A stretch of 64,000 nt of DNA from Lacrimispora sp. 210928-DFI.3.58 (GTDB lineage: Bacteria > Bacillota > Clostridia > Lachnospirales > Lachnospiraceae), in the NCBI RefSeq assembly GCF_020554865.1, contig NZ_JAJCIC010000016.1, positions 32,001 to 96,000 on the forward strand, written 5' to 3'. The notes below the pieces were generated by a model that was not told where the DNA came from, ran no database searches, and saw only the letters and a program-made list of their open reading frames with translations. Below are positions 14,788-24,057 of this stretch, piece by piece. The position numbers were made by a program, and so were the translations under genes. Each line of letters opens with the position of its first letter. The stretch's first letter is position 1.

Positions 14788-17400
14788 TTATTTACCGTAA
14801 TAAGCTTTTAAGTACATTTCTTTGATTTCCTTCATCAGAGGATATCTTGGGTTGGCACCGGTACACTGGTCATCGAAGGCATTCTCTACCATCTCATCCA
14901 GAGTATCTAAGAAGTACTTCTCATCTACACCGTACTCCTGAATGGAGGACTTGACGCCAACTGCCTTCTTTAACTCCTCGATCTTCTCGATCAGCTTCTT
15001 CACTGCCTCAGCATCGTCCTTTGCCTGGATACCGCAGAAGCGTGCGCACTCTGCGTATCTTGCCTGGGTGTGCGGATACTGGTACTGGGAGAAGGTGCCC
15101 ATCTTGCGTGGATTCTCAGCAGCATTATACTCAACAACCAGAGAGATCAGCAGTGCATTTGCAATGCCGTGTGGCAGGTGATGGTAAGCGCCCAGCTTGT
15201 GTGCCATGGAGTGGCATACGCCTAAGAATGCATTTGCAAATGCCATACCGGCCATGCAGGATGCGTCTGCCATCTTCTGGCGTGCCTCTACATTTCCTGG
15301 CTCATTGTAAGCAGTGGGCAGGTAGTCAAATACGTTCTTCATTGCCTTTAATGCAAGGCCGTCTGTGTAATCTGTAGCCATAACAGAAGCATAAGCCTCC
15401 AGTGCATGTGTCAGAACGTCCACGCCGGATGCACTTGTTAAGCCTCTTGGCTGGCTCATCATGTTGTCAGTGTCAACGATTGCCATATTTGGCAGCAGCT
15501 GGTAATCAGCTAACGGATATTTGATACCTGTCTCCTGGTCAGTGATAACAGCAAATGGTGTTACCTCAGATCCTGTACCGGAGGAGGTTGGAACTGCTAC
15601 AAAGTATGCCTTCTCGCCCATCTTCGGGAAGGTGTATACACGTTTTCTGATATCGATAAAGCGCATTGCCATATCCATGAAATCTGCTTCCGGATGCTCA
15701 TAGAGAACCCACATGATCTTGCCTGCGTCCATTGCAGAGCCGCCGCCCATTGCGATGATCACATCCGGCTCAAATGCTCTCATGAGCTTTGCGCCTGCCT
15801 GTGCATTTGCCAGTGTGGGGTCAGGCTGTACATCGGAGAATACCGTGTAGGTAATTCCCATCTCATTTAAACGGTCTGTAATAACGCTTGTATATCCATT
15901 CTTATACAGGAAAGAGTCTGTTACAATGAAGGCTCTCTTCTTGTTCATTACGTCCTTAAGCTCTCTTAAGGCCACTGGCAGGCAGCCCTTCTTGAAGTAT
16001 ACCTTTTCAGGTGCACGGAACCACAGCATGTTCTCTCTCCTTTCAGCAACGGTCTTGATATTCAGCAGATGCTTCACGCCAACGTTCTCAGAAACAGAGT
16101 TGCCGCCCCAGGAACCGCATCCTAAGGTCAGAGACGGAGTCAGCTTGAAGTTGTACAGGTCGCCGATGCCGCCGTGAGAGGAAGGCGTATTGATGACAAT
16201 ACGGCAGGTCTTCATTCTCTCTTCGTGCTTTCTTCTCTTTTCTGTCTCATTTACATCAATGTACAGGGAGGAGGTGTGGCCGTAGCCGCCGTCCGCTACC
16301 AGGCGCTCTGCCTTATCCAGGGCCTCGTCAAAGGTCTTTGCCTTGTACATAGCCAGTACAGGAGACAGCTTCTCATGTGCGAACTCCTCGCTGATATCAA
16401 CGGACTCTACCTCACCGATCAGAACCTTTGTATCCTCAGGCACATCAACGCCGGCCAGCTTTGCGATATTGTAGGCAGACTGTCCAACGATCTTTGCATT
16501 TAATGCGCCATTGATAATGATCGTCTTGCGGACCTTGTCGATCTCACCCTGCTTTAAGAAGTAGCAGCCTCTGTAAAGGAATTCCTTTTTTACATCCTCA
16601 TAAATGGACTCCAGAACAGTTACAGACTGCTCAGAAGCACAGATCATACCATTATCAAAGGTCTTAGAATGGATGATGGAGTTTACTGCCAGCTTAATGT
16701 CTGCTGTGTCGTCAATGATAACCGGTGTATTGCCTGCGCCTACGCCTAATGCCGGCTTGCCGGAGGAGTAAGCAGCCTTAACCATGCCGGGACCGCCTGT
16801 TGCCAGGATCAGATCTGCATCTCTCATAACCTCATTTGTCAGCTCCAGAGAAGGAACATCGATCCATCCGATGATTCCCTCCGGTGCCCCTGCCTTTACA
16901 GCTGCATCCAGAACGATCTTTGCTGCTGCAATGGTGCAGTTCTTTGCACGTGGATGTGGGGAAATGATGATCGCATTTCTTGTCTTTAAGGAGATCAGGG
17001 TCTTAAAGATTGCTGTGGATGTTGGGTTTGTGGTCGGAATAACAGCTGCAATGATTCCGATCGGCTCTGCGATCTTCTTGATGCCGTACTCCTTATCCTC
17101 CTCGATCACACCAACAGTAGGTGTATGCTTATAAGCATTATAAATATGCTCTGATGCGTAGTTGTTTTTGATCACCTTGTCTTCCACAACGCCCATTCCG
17201 GTCTCTTCTACTGCCATTTTTGCAAGGGGGATACGCATCTTATTGGCAGCGCTTGCTGCTGCGAAAAAGATCTTATCCACCTGCTCCTGGGTAAAGGTAG
17301 CGAATACCTTCTGAGCTTCACGCATCGCGTTCATCTTCGCGTTGAGGCCCTCTACGCTGTCAATGATTTCCGGAACAACCTGCTGGACTTTCTTTGCCAT
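14788..17400 (-). CDS. adhE: bifunctional acetaldehyde-CoA / alcohol dehydrogenase
   Basis: 870-residue AdhE that reduces acetyl-CoA to acetaldehyde and on to ethanol, regenerating NAD+; it assembles into spirosomes in the cytoplasm. The N-terminal ALDH half has TNPTSTAIFKTLISLKTRNA and FDNGMICASEQSV (catalytic Cys). The C-terminal Fe-ADH half has IIAMGGGSAMDAGKIMW, VAVPTSSGTGSEVTPFAVI and the Fe-ligand segment CHSMAHKLGAYHHLPHG. Length is typical (870-890). The start at 17400 is chosen because GGAGG lies 8 nt before it; an ATG five codons upstream overlaps that site. It is monocistronic: strong promoter and terminator of its own. A Rex-like palindrome just downstream of the promoter indicates NADH/NAD+ control. 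Confidence 0.97.
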   Translation of the reverse strand: MAKKVQQVVPEIIDSVEGLNAKMNAMREAQKVFATFTQEQVDKIFFAAASAANKMRIPLAKMAVEETGMGVVEDKVIKNNYASEHIYNAYKHTPTVGVIEEDKEYGIKKIAEPIGIIAAVIPTTNPTSTAIFKTLISLKTRNAIIISPHPRAKNCTIAAAKIVLDAAVKAGAPEGIIGWIDVPSLELTNEVMRDADLILATGGPGMVKAAYSSGKPALGVGAGNTPVIIDDTADIKLAVNSIIHSKTFDNGMICASEQSVTVLESIYEDVKKEFLYRGCYFLKQGEIDKVRKTIIINGALNAKIVGQSAYNIAKLAGVDVPEDTKVLIGEVESVDISEEFAHEKLSPVLAMYKAKTFDEALDKAERLVADGGYGHTSSLYIDVNETEKRRKHEERMKTCRIVINTPSSHGGIGDLYNFKLTPSLTLGCGSWGGNSVSENVGVKHLLNIKTVAERRENMLWFRAPEKVYFKKGCLPVALRELKDVMNKKRAFIVTDSFLYKNGYTSVITDRLNEMGITYTVFSDVQPDPTLANAQAGAKLMRAFEPDVIIAMGGGSAMDAGKIMWVLYEHPEADFMDMAMRFIDIRKRVYTFPKMGEKAYFVAVPTSSGTGSEVTPFAVITDQETGIKYPLADYQLLPNMAIVDTDNMMSQPRGLTSASGVDVLTHALEAYASVMATDYTDGLALKAMKNVFDYLPTAYNEPGNVEARQKMADASCMAGMAFANAFLGVCHSMAHKLGAYHHLPHGIANALLISLVVEYNAAENPRKMGTFSQYQYPHTQARYAECARFCGIQAKDDAEAVKKLIEKIEELKKAVGVKSSIQEYGVDEKYFLDTLDEMVENAFDDQCTGANPRYPLMKEIKEMYLKAYYGK

Positions 17401-17473
17401 TTCCTTTTCCTCCATTTTCCTTGTGTTCGCAGTACATTGGGGGTGTACCTGCCTTGTTGTGTTTGGTTTATGA

Positions 17474-17491
17474 TTGATAATTAATTAACAA
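17474..17491. promoter_or_regulatory. Rex-type redox operator in front of adhE
   Basis: TTGATAA-TTAA-TTAACAA matches the clostridial Rex consensus TTGTTAA-N4-TTAACAA at 13 of 14 fixed bases. It covers roughly +8 to +25 of the adhE transcript, an effective repression position. Rex itself is not encoded in the window. Confidence 0.75.
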
Positions 17492-17505
17492 TTTCATTTG
17501 TTTGC

Positions 17506-17534
17506 ATTATACGCCTTCGTTAAAAAAATGTCAA
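17506..17534 (-). promoter_or_regulatory. consensus sigma-A promoter of adhE
   Basis: TTGACA (17529-17534), 17-bp spacer, TATAAT (17506-17511) on the minus strand: a perfect consensus pair preceded by an A/T-rich UP-like stretch. It would give about 100 nt of 5' UTR. Confidence 0.9.
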
Positions 17535-17596
17535 TACATAATTGCTATTTTTTTTATAAATTTTTTTTTATCTCTTTTTCCATGGAAATAATGCTC

Positions 17597-17632
17597 AAAA
17601 AAAGGATCCGCACCTGACAAAGATGCGGACCC
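17597..17632 (-). terminator. rho-independent terminator of metK
   Basis: Minus-strand 9-bp stem GGGTCCGCA / TGCGGATCC (one wobble) and 11-nt loop, followed by TTTTTTT. Confidence 0.88.
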
Positions 17633-17655
17633 CCTATTGATCTTTTATTAACAGA

Positions 17656-18852
17656 TTATAGATAATTTTTTAGCAATTCCACCTTATCCAGCTTCTCCCA
17701 CGGAAGGTTCAGATCATTGCGGCCAAAATGTCCGTAAGCGGCTGTCTGCTTGTAGATCGGGCGGCGCAGGTCGAGCATCTTGATGATACCTGCCGGGCGC
17801 AGGTCGAAGTTTTCACGGATGATCTCCACCAGCTTTTCATTGCCCAGCTTTCCTGTACCGAAGGTGTCTACCATAATGGAGGTTGGATGCGCAACGCCGA
17901 TGGCATAGGATAACTGGATCTCACACTTGTCAGCCAGGCCTGCTGCCACAATGTTCTTAGCAACGTAGCGCGCTGCATAGGCTGCGGAGCGGTCTACCTT
18001 TGTGCAGTCCTTTCCGGAGAAAGCACCGCCGCCGTGACGGGCATATCCGCCGTAGGTATCCACGATGATCTTACGTCCCGTAAGTCCGCTGTCTCCGTGA
18101 GGTCCGCCGATCACAAAGCGCCCTGTAGGGTTGATGAAGAATTTGGTATTCTCATCGATCATATCAGCAGGAAGGATCTCATCAAACACGTATTTCTTGA
18201 TATCTGCATGGATCTGCTCCTGGGTCACGTTCTCATCATGCTGGGTGGACAGAACCACAGCATCTAAGCGCACCGGCTTATCGTTCTCGTCATACTCCAC
18301 TGTCACCTGCGTCTTTCCGTCAGGACGGAGATAGGTCAGTGTTCCATTCTTTCTTACCTCTGTGAGCCTTCTGGCCAGCCTGTGGGCCAGTGAAATGGGA
18401 TATGGCATATATTCCTCTGTCTCATTGCTTGCAAAGCCGAACATCATGCCCTGGTCTCCCGCACCAATGGCATCCAGCTCCTCCTCAGACATGTTATTTT
18501 CTCCTGCCTGCTTTGCCTCCAGAGCCTTGTCCACGCCCAGGGCGATATCCTTTGACTGCTCGTCAATGGCAGTGATCACGCCGCAGGTATCGCAGTCAAA
18601 GCCGTACTTTGCACGGTCATATCCGATCTCACGGACAGTCTCGCGCACGATCTTCTGGATATCCACATAGGCGTTGGTGGTGATCTCGCCCATTACAAGC
18701 ACAAGGCCTGTGGTGGTAGCTGTCTCGCATGCCACACGGCTCATGGGATCCTGCTCCATCAATGCGTCTAAGATAGCGTCAGAAATGGCATCACACATTT
18801 TGTCCGGATGGCCTTCGGTTACGGATTCAGAGGTAAATAGTCTTCTTTCCAT
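17656..18852 (-). CDS. metK: S-adenosylmethionine synthetase
   Basis: 398-residue MetK, which makes SAM from methionine and ATP. Seen: [20 protein letters not shown] at the N-terminus (ATP/Met binding), [12 protein letters not shown] near 112-123, and [19 protein letters not shown] near 264-282 (P-loop-like signature). Length is standard. The ATG at 18852 has an AAGGAGAG site. It is monocistronic with a SAM-I riboswitch and intrinsic terminator in the leader, so SAM shuts off its own synthase. Confidence 0.97.
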   Translation of the reverse strand: MERRLFTSESVTEGHPDKMCDAISDAILDALMEQDPMSRVACETATTTGLVLVMGEITTNAYVDIQKIVRETVREIGYDRAKYGFDCDTCGVITAIDEQSKDIALGVDKALEAKQAGENNMSEEELDAIGAGDQGMMFGFASNETEEYMPYPISLAHRLARRLTEVRKNGTLTYLRPDGKTQVTVEYDENDKPVRLDAVVLSTQHDENVTQEQIHADIKKYVFDEILPADMIDENTKFFINPTGRFVIGGPHGDSGLTGRKIIVDTYGGYARHGGGAFSGKDCTKVDRSAAYAARYVAKNIVAAGLADKCEIQLSYAIGVAHPTSIMVDTFGTGKLGNEKLVEIIRENFDLRPAGIIKMLDLRRPIYKQTAAYGHFGRNDLNLPWEKLDKVELLKNYL

Positions 18853-18898
18853 CGTTTTCTCTCCTTTTCATAGTATAAGTAGTTTCCTAAAATGTAGC

Positions 18899-18929
18899 AA
18901 AAAACAAGTCCGCAGCAATTGCGGACTTG
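18899..18929 (-). terminator. riboswitch expression-platform terminator of metK
   Basis: 10-bp perfect stem CAAGTCCGCA / TGCGGACTTG with a 5-nt loop and TTTTTT on the minus strand, 46 nt before the metK start and 24 nt after the SAM-I aptamer. Confidence 0.9.
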
Positions 18930-18953
18930 AAAATGTTGTGATCTTCAAATCCT

Positions 18954-19105
18954 CTTATTGCTCGATCAAGTATGCTGCCCATGTAATATGGACATATACT
19001 CCTCGCTCAGGTTGGCACCTTCCGGCCCTTTCGCATGATTACCCATGCTCAACCGGGGTTGCCGTGACTTCACAGGTCCTTTGTACCTCCATCACTCTGA
19101 ATAAG
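18954..19105 (-). promoter_or_regulatory. SAM-I (S-box) riboswitch aptamer
   Basis: Minus strand from CTTATTCAGAG to GAGCAATAAG. The closing P1 pairs CTTATT with AATAAG. The S-box core is visible: AGAGTGATGGAGG at the 5' side, CACGGCAACC, the P3 hairpin GAGCATGGGTAATCATGC, and GGTGCCAACCTGAGCGAG at the J3/4-P4 side. A terminator follows. SAM binding would favour termination before metK. The remaining bases between aptamer and terminator (18930-18953) are expected to form the antiterminator. Confidence 0.93.
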
Positions 19106-19203
19106 GGATATTTACGAACTTATTTTGCTTTTATTACCTACCATATCTTATAGCATTTATGCATATATGTCAACCACTATTTTTATCATATAGCAGCCGA
19201 AAA

Positions 19204-19379
19204 GTTACTGTTCACAGCCGATATCCCGCGAGGTGTTTTTTGTGAGTGAAGCGCAGCGGAAGCCACAGAAAACCCGAGGGTTTGCGGCGCCAAACCGCGC
19301 TTTTTGCGGTTTGTGTGCATCGCGGAGCGCGTTATTGTTCACAGAACGGCTGCTTTTTAGCCGGGCTGCGAACAGTAAC
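19204..19379. repeat. 176-bp palindromic extragenic element
   Basis: Bounded by inverted repeats GTTACTGTTCACAGCC (19204-19219) and GGCTGCGAACAGTAAC (19364-19379), which match at 15 of 16. A further copy of the left end in direct orientation (GTTATTGTTCACAG) lies at 19331. The interior is GC-rich with smaller palindromes (AAACCGC...GCGGTTT) and differs in composition from its flanks. It starts 99 nt beyond the riboswitch and stops 28 nt before the amidohydrolase stop. It is either a MITE/REP-type element or a long folded RNA; copy number elsewhere is unknown. Confidence 0.7.
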
Positions 19380-19407
19380 ACCGAAAAAAGCCGGGATAAT
19401 ATCTGCC

Positions 19408-20256
19408 TCATACTCCATAGATCCTGGCAGCATTTTGATAAAATATCTGCTCCCAATGCTTTTCAGGAACCAGCTTCCAGGTAAATTCTATATAGTCTCC
19501 CAGATTTGCCAAAGGCCAGTCAGTGCCGAACATCACGTCCCGGTAATCAAAATACTCCAGCCAGCTTTTTAGCATTCCCAGATAGCCTGCCTTGTCCCTG
19601 TAGAGGCCGTCCACATCCACGCTTCCCTCCAAAAGGCCGGAAAGGTCAGCTGCCACATTCTGGTTCTTGCTCATCACAGCAGCCGCATCGTTCAGCCAGG
19701 GATTTCCAAAATGGCACATTACAAACTGTACTTTTGGATGAAGGGCCGCCGCCTCATCGATCGTTAAGGGATGGCTGTACTTTAAAATAGCCTTTGGTCC
19801 GGCTGTCTCTCCTGTGTGGACAGCCACTGGCTTTTTATAGGCCGCTGCCAGATCATAAAAGGGCTCATAGCAGGCATTTGTGACAGCCACCGGATGATAG
19901 CCGGGATAGAGCTTGATCCCCACACAATTTTCCCTTTTTAAGTGCTGCTCCGCCAGATCTGCTGCCTGTTTTAGCATCTTATTTCCATTGCTGCCGTCCT
20001 CTAAGGCTGTTCTCAGATAGGTGCTGTCAAGGCCGATACAATAGCTTAAATACTCCGGATACCGGTGGAAGGAAAGTTCCAGCGAGCGGTTTCCCATAAC
20101 AATGCCGTGGACGATCCCATGCCTTTCATACTCCCTTTTTAAGTGATCTTCATTATTCTCATGACCAGCCTCTTTGGCGATCCTGTCAAAATATCCATCC
20201 CCTGTTACATAGTGCAGATGGGCGTCAATGATCGGACCAGAATATCCCTCCGGCAT
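19408..20256 (-). CDS. metal-dependent amidohydrolase (TIM-barrel, amidohydrolase-2 type)
   Basis: 282-residue hydrolase or decarboxylase. Metal-binding and catalytic segments in order: IIDAHLHYV (HxH) at residues 9-17, CVGIKLYPGYHPV near 116-128, VAVHTGE near 148, FVMCHFGNPWL near 183, VMFGTDWPLAN near 245. The order fits the amidohydrolase_2 family (uronate isomerase/ACMSD-like relatives). The start at 20256 has AGGAGGG 8 nt upstream; the longer frame to 20316 would run into the murA terminator. It is transcribed after murA but separated by that terminator. Substrate unknown. Confidence 0.8.
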   Translation of the reverse strand: MPEGYSGPIIDAHLHYVTGDGYFDRIAKEAGHENNEDHLKREYERHGIVHGIVMGNRSLELSFHRYPEYLSYCIGLDSTYLRTALEDGSNGNKMLKQAADLAEQHLKRENCVGIKLYPGYHPVAVTNACYEPFYDLAAAYKKPVAVHTGETAGPKAILKYSHPLTIDEAAALHPKVQFVMCHFGNPWLNDAAAVMSKNQNVAADLSGLLEGSVDVDGLYRDKAGYLGMLKSWLEYFDYRDVMFGTDWPLANLGDYIEFTWKLVPEKHWEQIFYQNAARIYGV

Positions 20257-20281
20257 CCTTTTTCCCTCCTTCTGACATATC

Positions 20282-20324
20282 AAAAAGCAGGAAATGCGTC
20301 TGCTTTTTTTACACATTTCCTGCT
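20282..20324 (-). terminator. terminator of murA
   Basis: Minus-strand 11-bp stem AGCAGGAAATG / CATTTCCTGCT with a 17-nt loop, followed by TTTT. It starts 6 nt after the murA stop. Confidence 0.8.
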
Positions 20325-20329
20325 GTCTT

Positions 20330-21622
20330 TTATCCGATTCTCAGCTTAAATTTCTGTATTTCCCTATCGGAATCTACCCTCTCGATCATGGCTCCCAGAC
20401 CCTGCAGTTTCTCCTCAAAGCACTCATAGCCCCTCTGGATATATCCGATCTCATCAACGACCGTGTACCCGTCAGCAGCCAGTCCGGCTATCACCAGGGC
20501 TGCTCCGGCCCGCAGGTCAGGCGCATTGACCTGAGCCCCTGTAAAGCCCTTTACACCGTCGATAACGGCCACATTTCCTTCTACCTTGATGTTGCTTCCC
20601 ATGCGGGCAAGCTCATCCACGTATTTAAAACGGTTCTCAAAAATGCTCTCTGTCACCATGCTGGTGCCATTTGCCAATGCCAGGGTAACTGCCATCTGCG
20701 GCTGCATATCTGTGGGAAAGCCGGGGTACGGCAGCGTCTTAATATCCGTATGCCTCTGGTTGGGCTTTCCGACTACTCTCACTGCGTCATCAAACTCAAT
20801 GACCTCACAGCCGATCTCCATAAGCTTTGCGGAGATGGCCTCCAGATGCTTGGGGATCACATTCCGCACCATCACATCTCCTCTGGTGGCTGCTGCTGCG
20901 CACATAAATGTGCCTGCCTCGATCTGATCCGGTATAATGGAATATTCTGTACCGTGAAGCTTGTTCACTCCACGGATACGGATGGTATCTGTACCGGCTC
21001 CCTTGATATTAGCTCCCATGCTGTTTAAGAAGTTTGCCACATCTACGATATGGGGCTCCTTTGCTGCATTCTCCAATATGGTCTGCCCCTCTGCCAGGGC
21101 TGCGGCCATCATAATATTGATGGTAGCTCCCACAGAGACCACATCCAGATAGATATGGCTGGCAACCAGGTCAATGGCGTGGGCGATCACTGCCCCCCGC
21201 TCGATCACTACCTCTGCACCTAAGGCCCGAAAGCCCTTGATATGCTGGTCAATGGGCCTGCTGCCAATGTTGCATCCCCCCGGAAGAGGAACCTGCGCAC
21301 TCTTGTATTTGCCCAACAGAGCGCCGATAAAATAATAGGAAGCACGGATTCTCCGTATAAATTCATCGTCCACCGAAACTTCCTTGATATTGCTCCCATT
21401 GATCCGTACAGTGTGGCGGTCAATCCTGTCAACTCTCGCGCCTATTTCCTGAATTGCTTCCAGCATCACGTTAATGTCCTTGACATCAGGAAGATTATCA
21501 ATCAGGACACTCTCATCTGTCATGATAGAAGCCGCCAGGATACCCAGCGCCGCATTTTTGGCTCCGCTTACGGTGACATCACCTACCAGCGGATTACCGC
21601 CTTTTATTACATATTGCTCCAT
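20330..21622 (-). CDS. murA: UDP-N-acetylglucosamine 1-carboxyvinyltransferase
   Basis: 430-residue MurA, which transfers enolpyruvate from PEP to UDP-GlcNAc in the first committed step of peptidoglycan synthesis in the cytoplasm. Seen: GGNPLVGDVTVSGAKNAAL at the N-terminus, PLPGGCNIGSRPIDQH with the catalytic Cys at residue 117 (so fosfomycin-sensitive chemistry is expected), and FPTDMQPQMAVTLALANG near 300. Length is typical. The ATG at 21622 has an AGAGG site. Firmicutes often carry two murA paralogues; I cannot tell which this is. It has its own promoter and terminator. Confidence 0.96.
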   Translation of the reverse strand: MEQYVIKGGNPLVGDVTVSGAKNAALGILAASIMTDESVLIDNLPDVKDINVMLEAIQEIGARVDRIDRHTVRINGSNIKEVSVDDEFIRRIRASYYFIGALLGKYKSAQVPLPGGCNIGSRPIDQHIKGFRALGAEVVIERGAVIAHAIDLVASHIYLDVVSVGATINIMMAAALAEGQTILENAAKEPHIVDVANFLNSMGANIKGAGTDTIRIRGVNKLHGTEYSIIPDQIEAGTFMCAAAATRGDVMVRNVIPKHLEAISAKLMEIGCEVIEFDDAVRVVGKPNQRHTDIKTLPYPGFPTDMQPQMAVTLALANGTSMVTESIFENRFKYVDELARMGSNIKVEGNVAVIDGVKGFTGAQVNAPDLRAGAALVIAGLAADGYTVVDEIGYIQRGYECFEEKLQGLGAMIERVDSDREIQKFKLRIG

Positions 21623-21722
21623 TCCATACCTCTGATATTTATTTAAAAACCAATTCTGGCTATCATTCTATGTGACAATAATTTCGTAACTATTTGTTCA
21701 CAATTCATTTACATCTTCTTAG

Positions 21723-21750
21723 ATTATACCATAAGAATCGGATTTGTAAA
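21723..21750 (-). promoter_or_regulatory. promoter of murA
   Basis: TTTACA (21745-21750), 16-bp spacer, TATAAT (21723-21728) on the minus strand, 100 nt before the murA start. Confidence 0.7.
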
Positions 21751-21785
21751 GGGAAAGCATTTTTGCTGCCCATTGATACGGAGGT

Positions 21786-22775
21786 TCAGGAGAGGAAAAG
21801 GATCTGGCCAACCCCCCTTTCCCTTGCACGTTTCAGCACAGTGAATGCGCAATTTACATCATGAGCTCCCATTCCCATATGGGTGGATACAATAATTTCT
21901 CTTTCTGTTTCTCTTCCCGGTATCTTCCCGCTCAAAAGCTCCGTCATATCGCCGAATACATCCTGGCTTTCCAGCAAATGCCCCGGATTGAGCCTCGCTC
22001 CATTTAAAATACTTTTATCAGGCTCCTTATAGCCTAGATACCATTTATCTGCCAATTTTGCGATCTGGGGATCCATATCCCGAAAGCCCTCAATTCCGAT
22101 GATGGTCGTACCAGGGGTTACCATATCTGCTGTTATCAGAGGAGTAACAGCGCCGGACGCCATTAGGATCAGATTGCTCCCTTCTATTGCCGCTTCAGGG
22201 CTGTCACAGAGCACTACCTCTATTCTGTCCCTATACTCTCCTCTGACCTGCTCCATAGGCTGGCGGCTCCGGCTGAAGAGCCTGATCTGTCTGAGAGATG
22301 GAAACTGTGTCAAAAATCCTCTTATGCCTGCCTTTGCCTGGGAGCCGCATCCTATAACAGAAAGCACCTTTGGCTCCGGCTGTGCCAGATATTTTGCCTG
22401 TACTACGCCATGCCCTCCGGCTGTGCGCATGGCCGTAATATTCGTGGCTCCCACAATTGCAATGGGAGATCCCGTTATAATATCGCTTAAAATAACAAGA
22501 TTTCCATGACTGAAGGGATAACCAGGAAGCGGTGCAGAATAGGTATCGATCCATTTTACTCCTGCAATCTTTTTATGGCGGATGATCGCCGGCATGGAAT
22601 GGAAATTGTTTTTCCTATCGGGATCCACAAACATCATAGACATGTTTCCCACTGTGATATCTCCTGTTCCAATATGAAGGAAGGTATCCTCTGCAGCTTC
22701 AATTGCATCCTTTGCAGTGAGGAGGGACAAAACCTCCTTTTCATTAATAAATAACAGCTCTTCCCGTATATCCAT
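21786..22775 (-). CDS. ornithine cyclodeaminase / mu-crystallin family oxidoreductase
   Basis: 329-residue NAD(P)-dependent enzyme. The family includes ornithine cyclodeaminase, alanine dehydrogenase, ketimine reductases and iminosuccinate reductase. Seen: IIRHKKIAGVKWIDTY near 63-78 (Lys and Trp of the substrate site), GATNITAMRTAGGHGVVQAKYL near 108-129 (family catalytic Arg-Thr-Ala-Gly), VLSVIGCGSQAKAGI near 139 (Rossmann GxGxQ), and a C-terminal GMGAHDVNCAFTVLKRA. The ATG at 22775 has a GGAGAT site. It ends 36 nt before the murA promoter -10 region begins and follows moeA after 35 nt, so the two share an operon. In this island, which also encodes an opine-dehydrogenase family protein, it may process an imino acid (inference). 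Confidence 0.85.
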   Translation of the reverse strand: MDIREELLFINEKEVLSLLTAKDAIEAAEDTFLHIGTGDITVGNMSMMFVDPDRKNNFHSMPAIIRHKKIAGVKWIDTYSAPLPGYPFSHGNLVILSDIITGSPIAIVGATNITAMRTAGGHGVVQAKYLAQPEPKVLSVIGCGSQAKAGIRGFLTQFPSLRQIRLFSRSRQPMEQVRGEYRDRIEVVLCDSPEAAIEGSNLILMASGAVTPLITADMVTPGTTIIGIEGFRDMDPQIAKLADKWYLGYKEPDKSILNGARLNPGHLLESQDVFGDMTELLSGKIPGRETEREIIVSTHMGMGAHDVNCAFTVLKRARERGVGQILFLS

Positions 22776-22810
22776 ATGGACTTTATCTCCTCTCTTATCT
22801 TCTGCCGCAA

Positions 22811-24007
22811 CTATATTCTTATCATGTTCACTTCATTTCCCCGCCATACTTCATCTGTCCCGGCAGGAATATCGATCAGGCAGTTACACCCTACCATTGT
22901 CTGCATTTGCCCATTTCCCTGTTTTTGAGGCATATATACTACACCGTTTTGGAAACAGGCCCTCAGAAACCTGCGGCTGGGACTTCGCTTAGTAAAATCA
23001 TTTGCTGCCCGTGCCTTTTTCTTTTTAAGCTCAAGAGAAGGATCCTCCAGCATTTTGGAAAACATAGGGCGGACAAGCAGCTCAAAGGGTACTGCGGCAG
23101 AAAAAGGATTCCCTGAAAGTCCCAAAAACAAGGTTCTCCCCTTTACGGCAAAGAGTGTCGGCATACCGGGCTTCATATCAATTCCATGAAATACGATCTC
23201 TGCCCCTGCTGCCTCCATTGACTTCTCCATCAAATCCCTCTGTCCGACAGATACTCCTCCCATTGTTATCACCAGATCATTCCCAGCTGCTACGCGCTCC
23301 AGCAATGCTGCGATCTTATCTACATTATCTTCCACCGAAATCCTCTCTGTCACCACTGCCCCCAATTGGCTCAGTCTTACTGACAGATAACTTACATTGG
23401 AATCATATATTTTTCCGGGAGGCAGTTTTTCGCCGGGTCTGCATATTTCATCTCCCGTAGATATAACGGCAGCTCTCACATGGCGGCGGACAGGGAGGGA
23501 TGTTAATCCGGCTCCTGCGGCAACTGCAATAGCCGCCGCATCAATTTTCAGCCTTCTTTTTAATAGAACGGCTCCTGCCTCATATTCCTCACCTATATGG
23601 CAGTAATTGCTGTCCGCCTTTAAAGACCTGTAAATTGATACGTACTGTTCTCCAAGATCAGTGTCCTCCTGTCTTATAATGCAATCCGCCCCTTTCGGAA
23701 TCATACTCCCTGTCATAAGGCGTACCGCCTGCCCTTTCAGAACAGGTATATCGGAGGCCATACCTGCATAAAGTTTATCCACTACTTTTAATACAACAGG
23801 CGTTTCATGGGAGGCTCCTTCTATATCGGAAGAAATTACCCCATAGCCATCTAAAGGCGACCGGTCGAAGGGCGGCTGATCGATTGCAGAATAAATATCC
23901 CTGACCAAAACCCTGTTTATAGAGTCCTCAAGAGGCGTCTGCTCCTCCTCCAAAACTGATGTATGGCCCAATACCAGCCCGGTCGCCTGTTCAATTGAAA
24001 TTTTCAA
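22811..24007 (-). CDS. moeA: molybdopterin molybdenumtransferase
   Basis: 398-residue MoeA, which inserts molybdate into adenylated molybdopterin. Seen: PLEDSINRVLVRDIYSAIDQPPFDRSPLDGYG (MoeA N-terminal signature, residues 25-56), MTGSMIPKGADCIIRQEDT near 97-115, AAVISTGDEICRPGE near 172, LVITMGGVSVGQRDLM near 238 and LFLGLSGNPFSAAVPFE near 288. Length is normal. It lies downstream of an anion transporter and close to a molybdo-oxidoreductase module at 33537, so it may serve that enzyme specifically. Other cofactor genes (moaA, moaC, mobA) are not in the window. Confidence 0.93.
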   Translation of the reverse strand: MKISIEQATGLVLGHTSVLEEEQTPLEDSINRVLVRDIYSAIDQPPFDRSPLDGYGVISSDIEGASHETPVVLKVVDKLYAGMASDIPVLKGQAVRLMTGSMIPKGADCIIRQEDTDLGEQYVSIYRSLKADSNYCHIGEEYEAGAVLLKRRLKIDAAAIAVAAGAGLTSLPVRRHVRAAVISTGDEICRPGEKLPPGKIYDSNVSYLSVRLSQLGAVVTERISVEDNVDKIAALLERVAAGNDLVITMGGVSVGQRDLMEKSMEAAGAEIVFHGIDMKPGMPTLFAVKGRTLFLGLSGNPFSAAVPFELLVRPMFSKMLEDPSLELKKKKARAANDFTKRSPSRRFLRACFQNGVVYMPQKQGNGQMQTMVGCNCLIDIPAGTDEVWRGNEVNMIRI

Positions 24008-24057
24008 ATCCCGTCTCTCCTTTCCATAGCCGGAAAACCCTTTTCGGCATAAATGCG

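Noticed and set aside
19233..19484. Short open frames on both strands across the palindromic element.
   Set aside because: They run through inverted repeats and the 3' end of the amidohydrolase, with no start signals. Treated as non-coding repeat.
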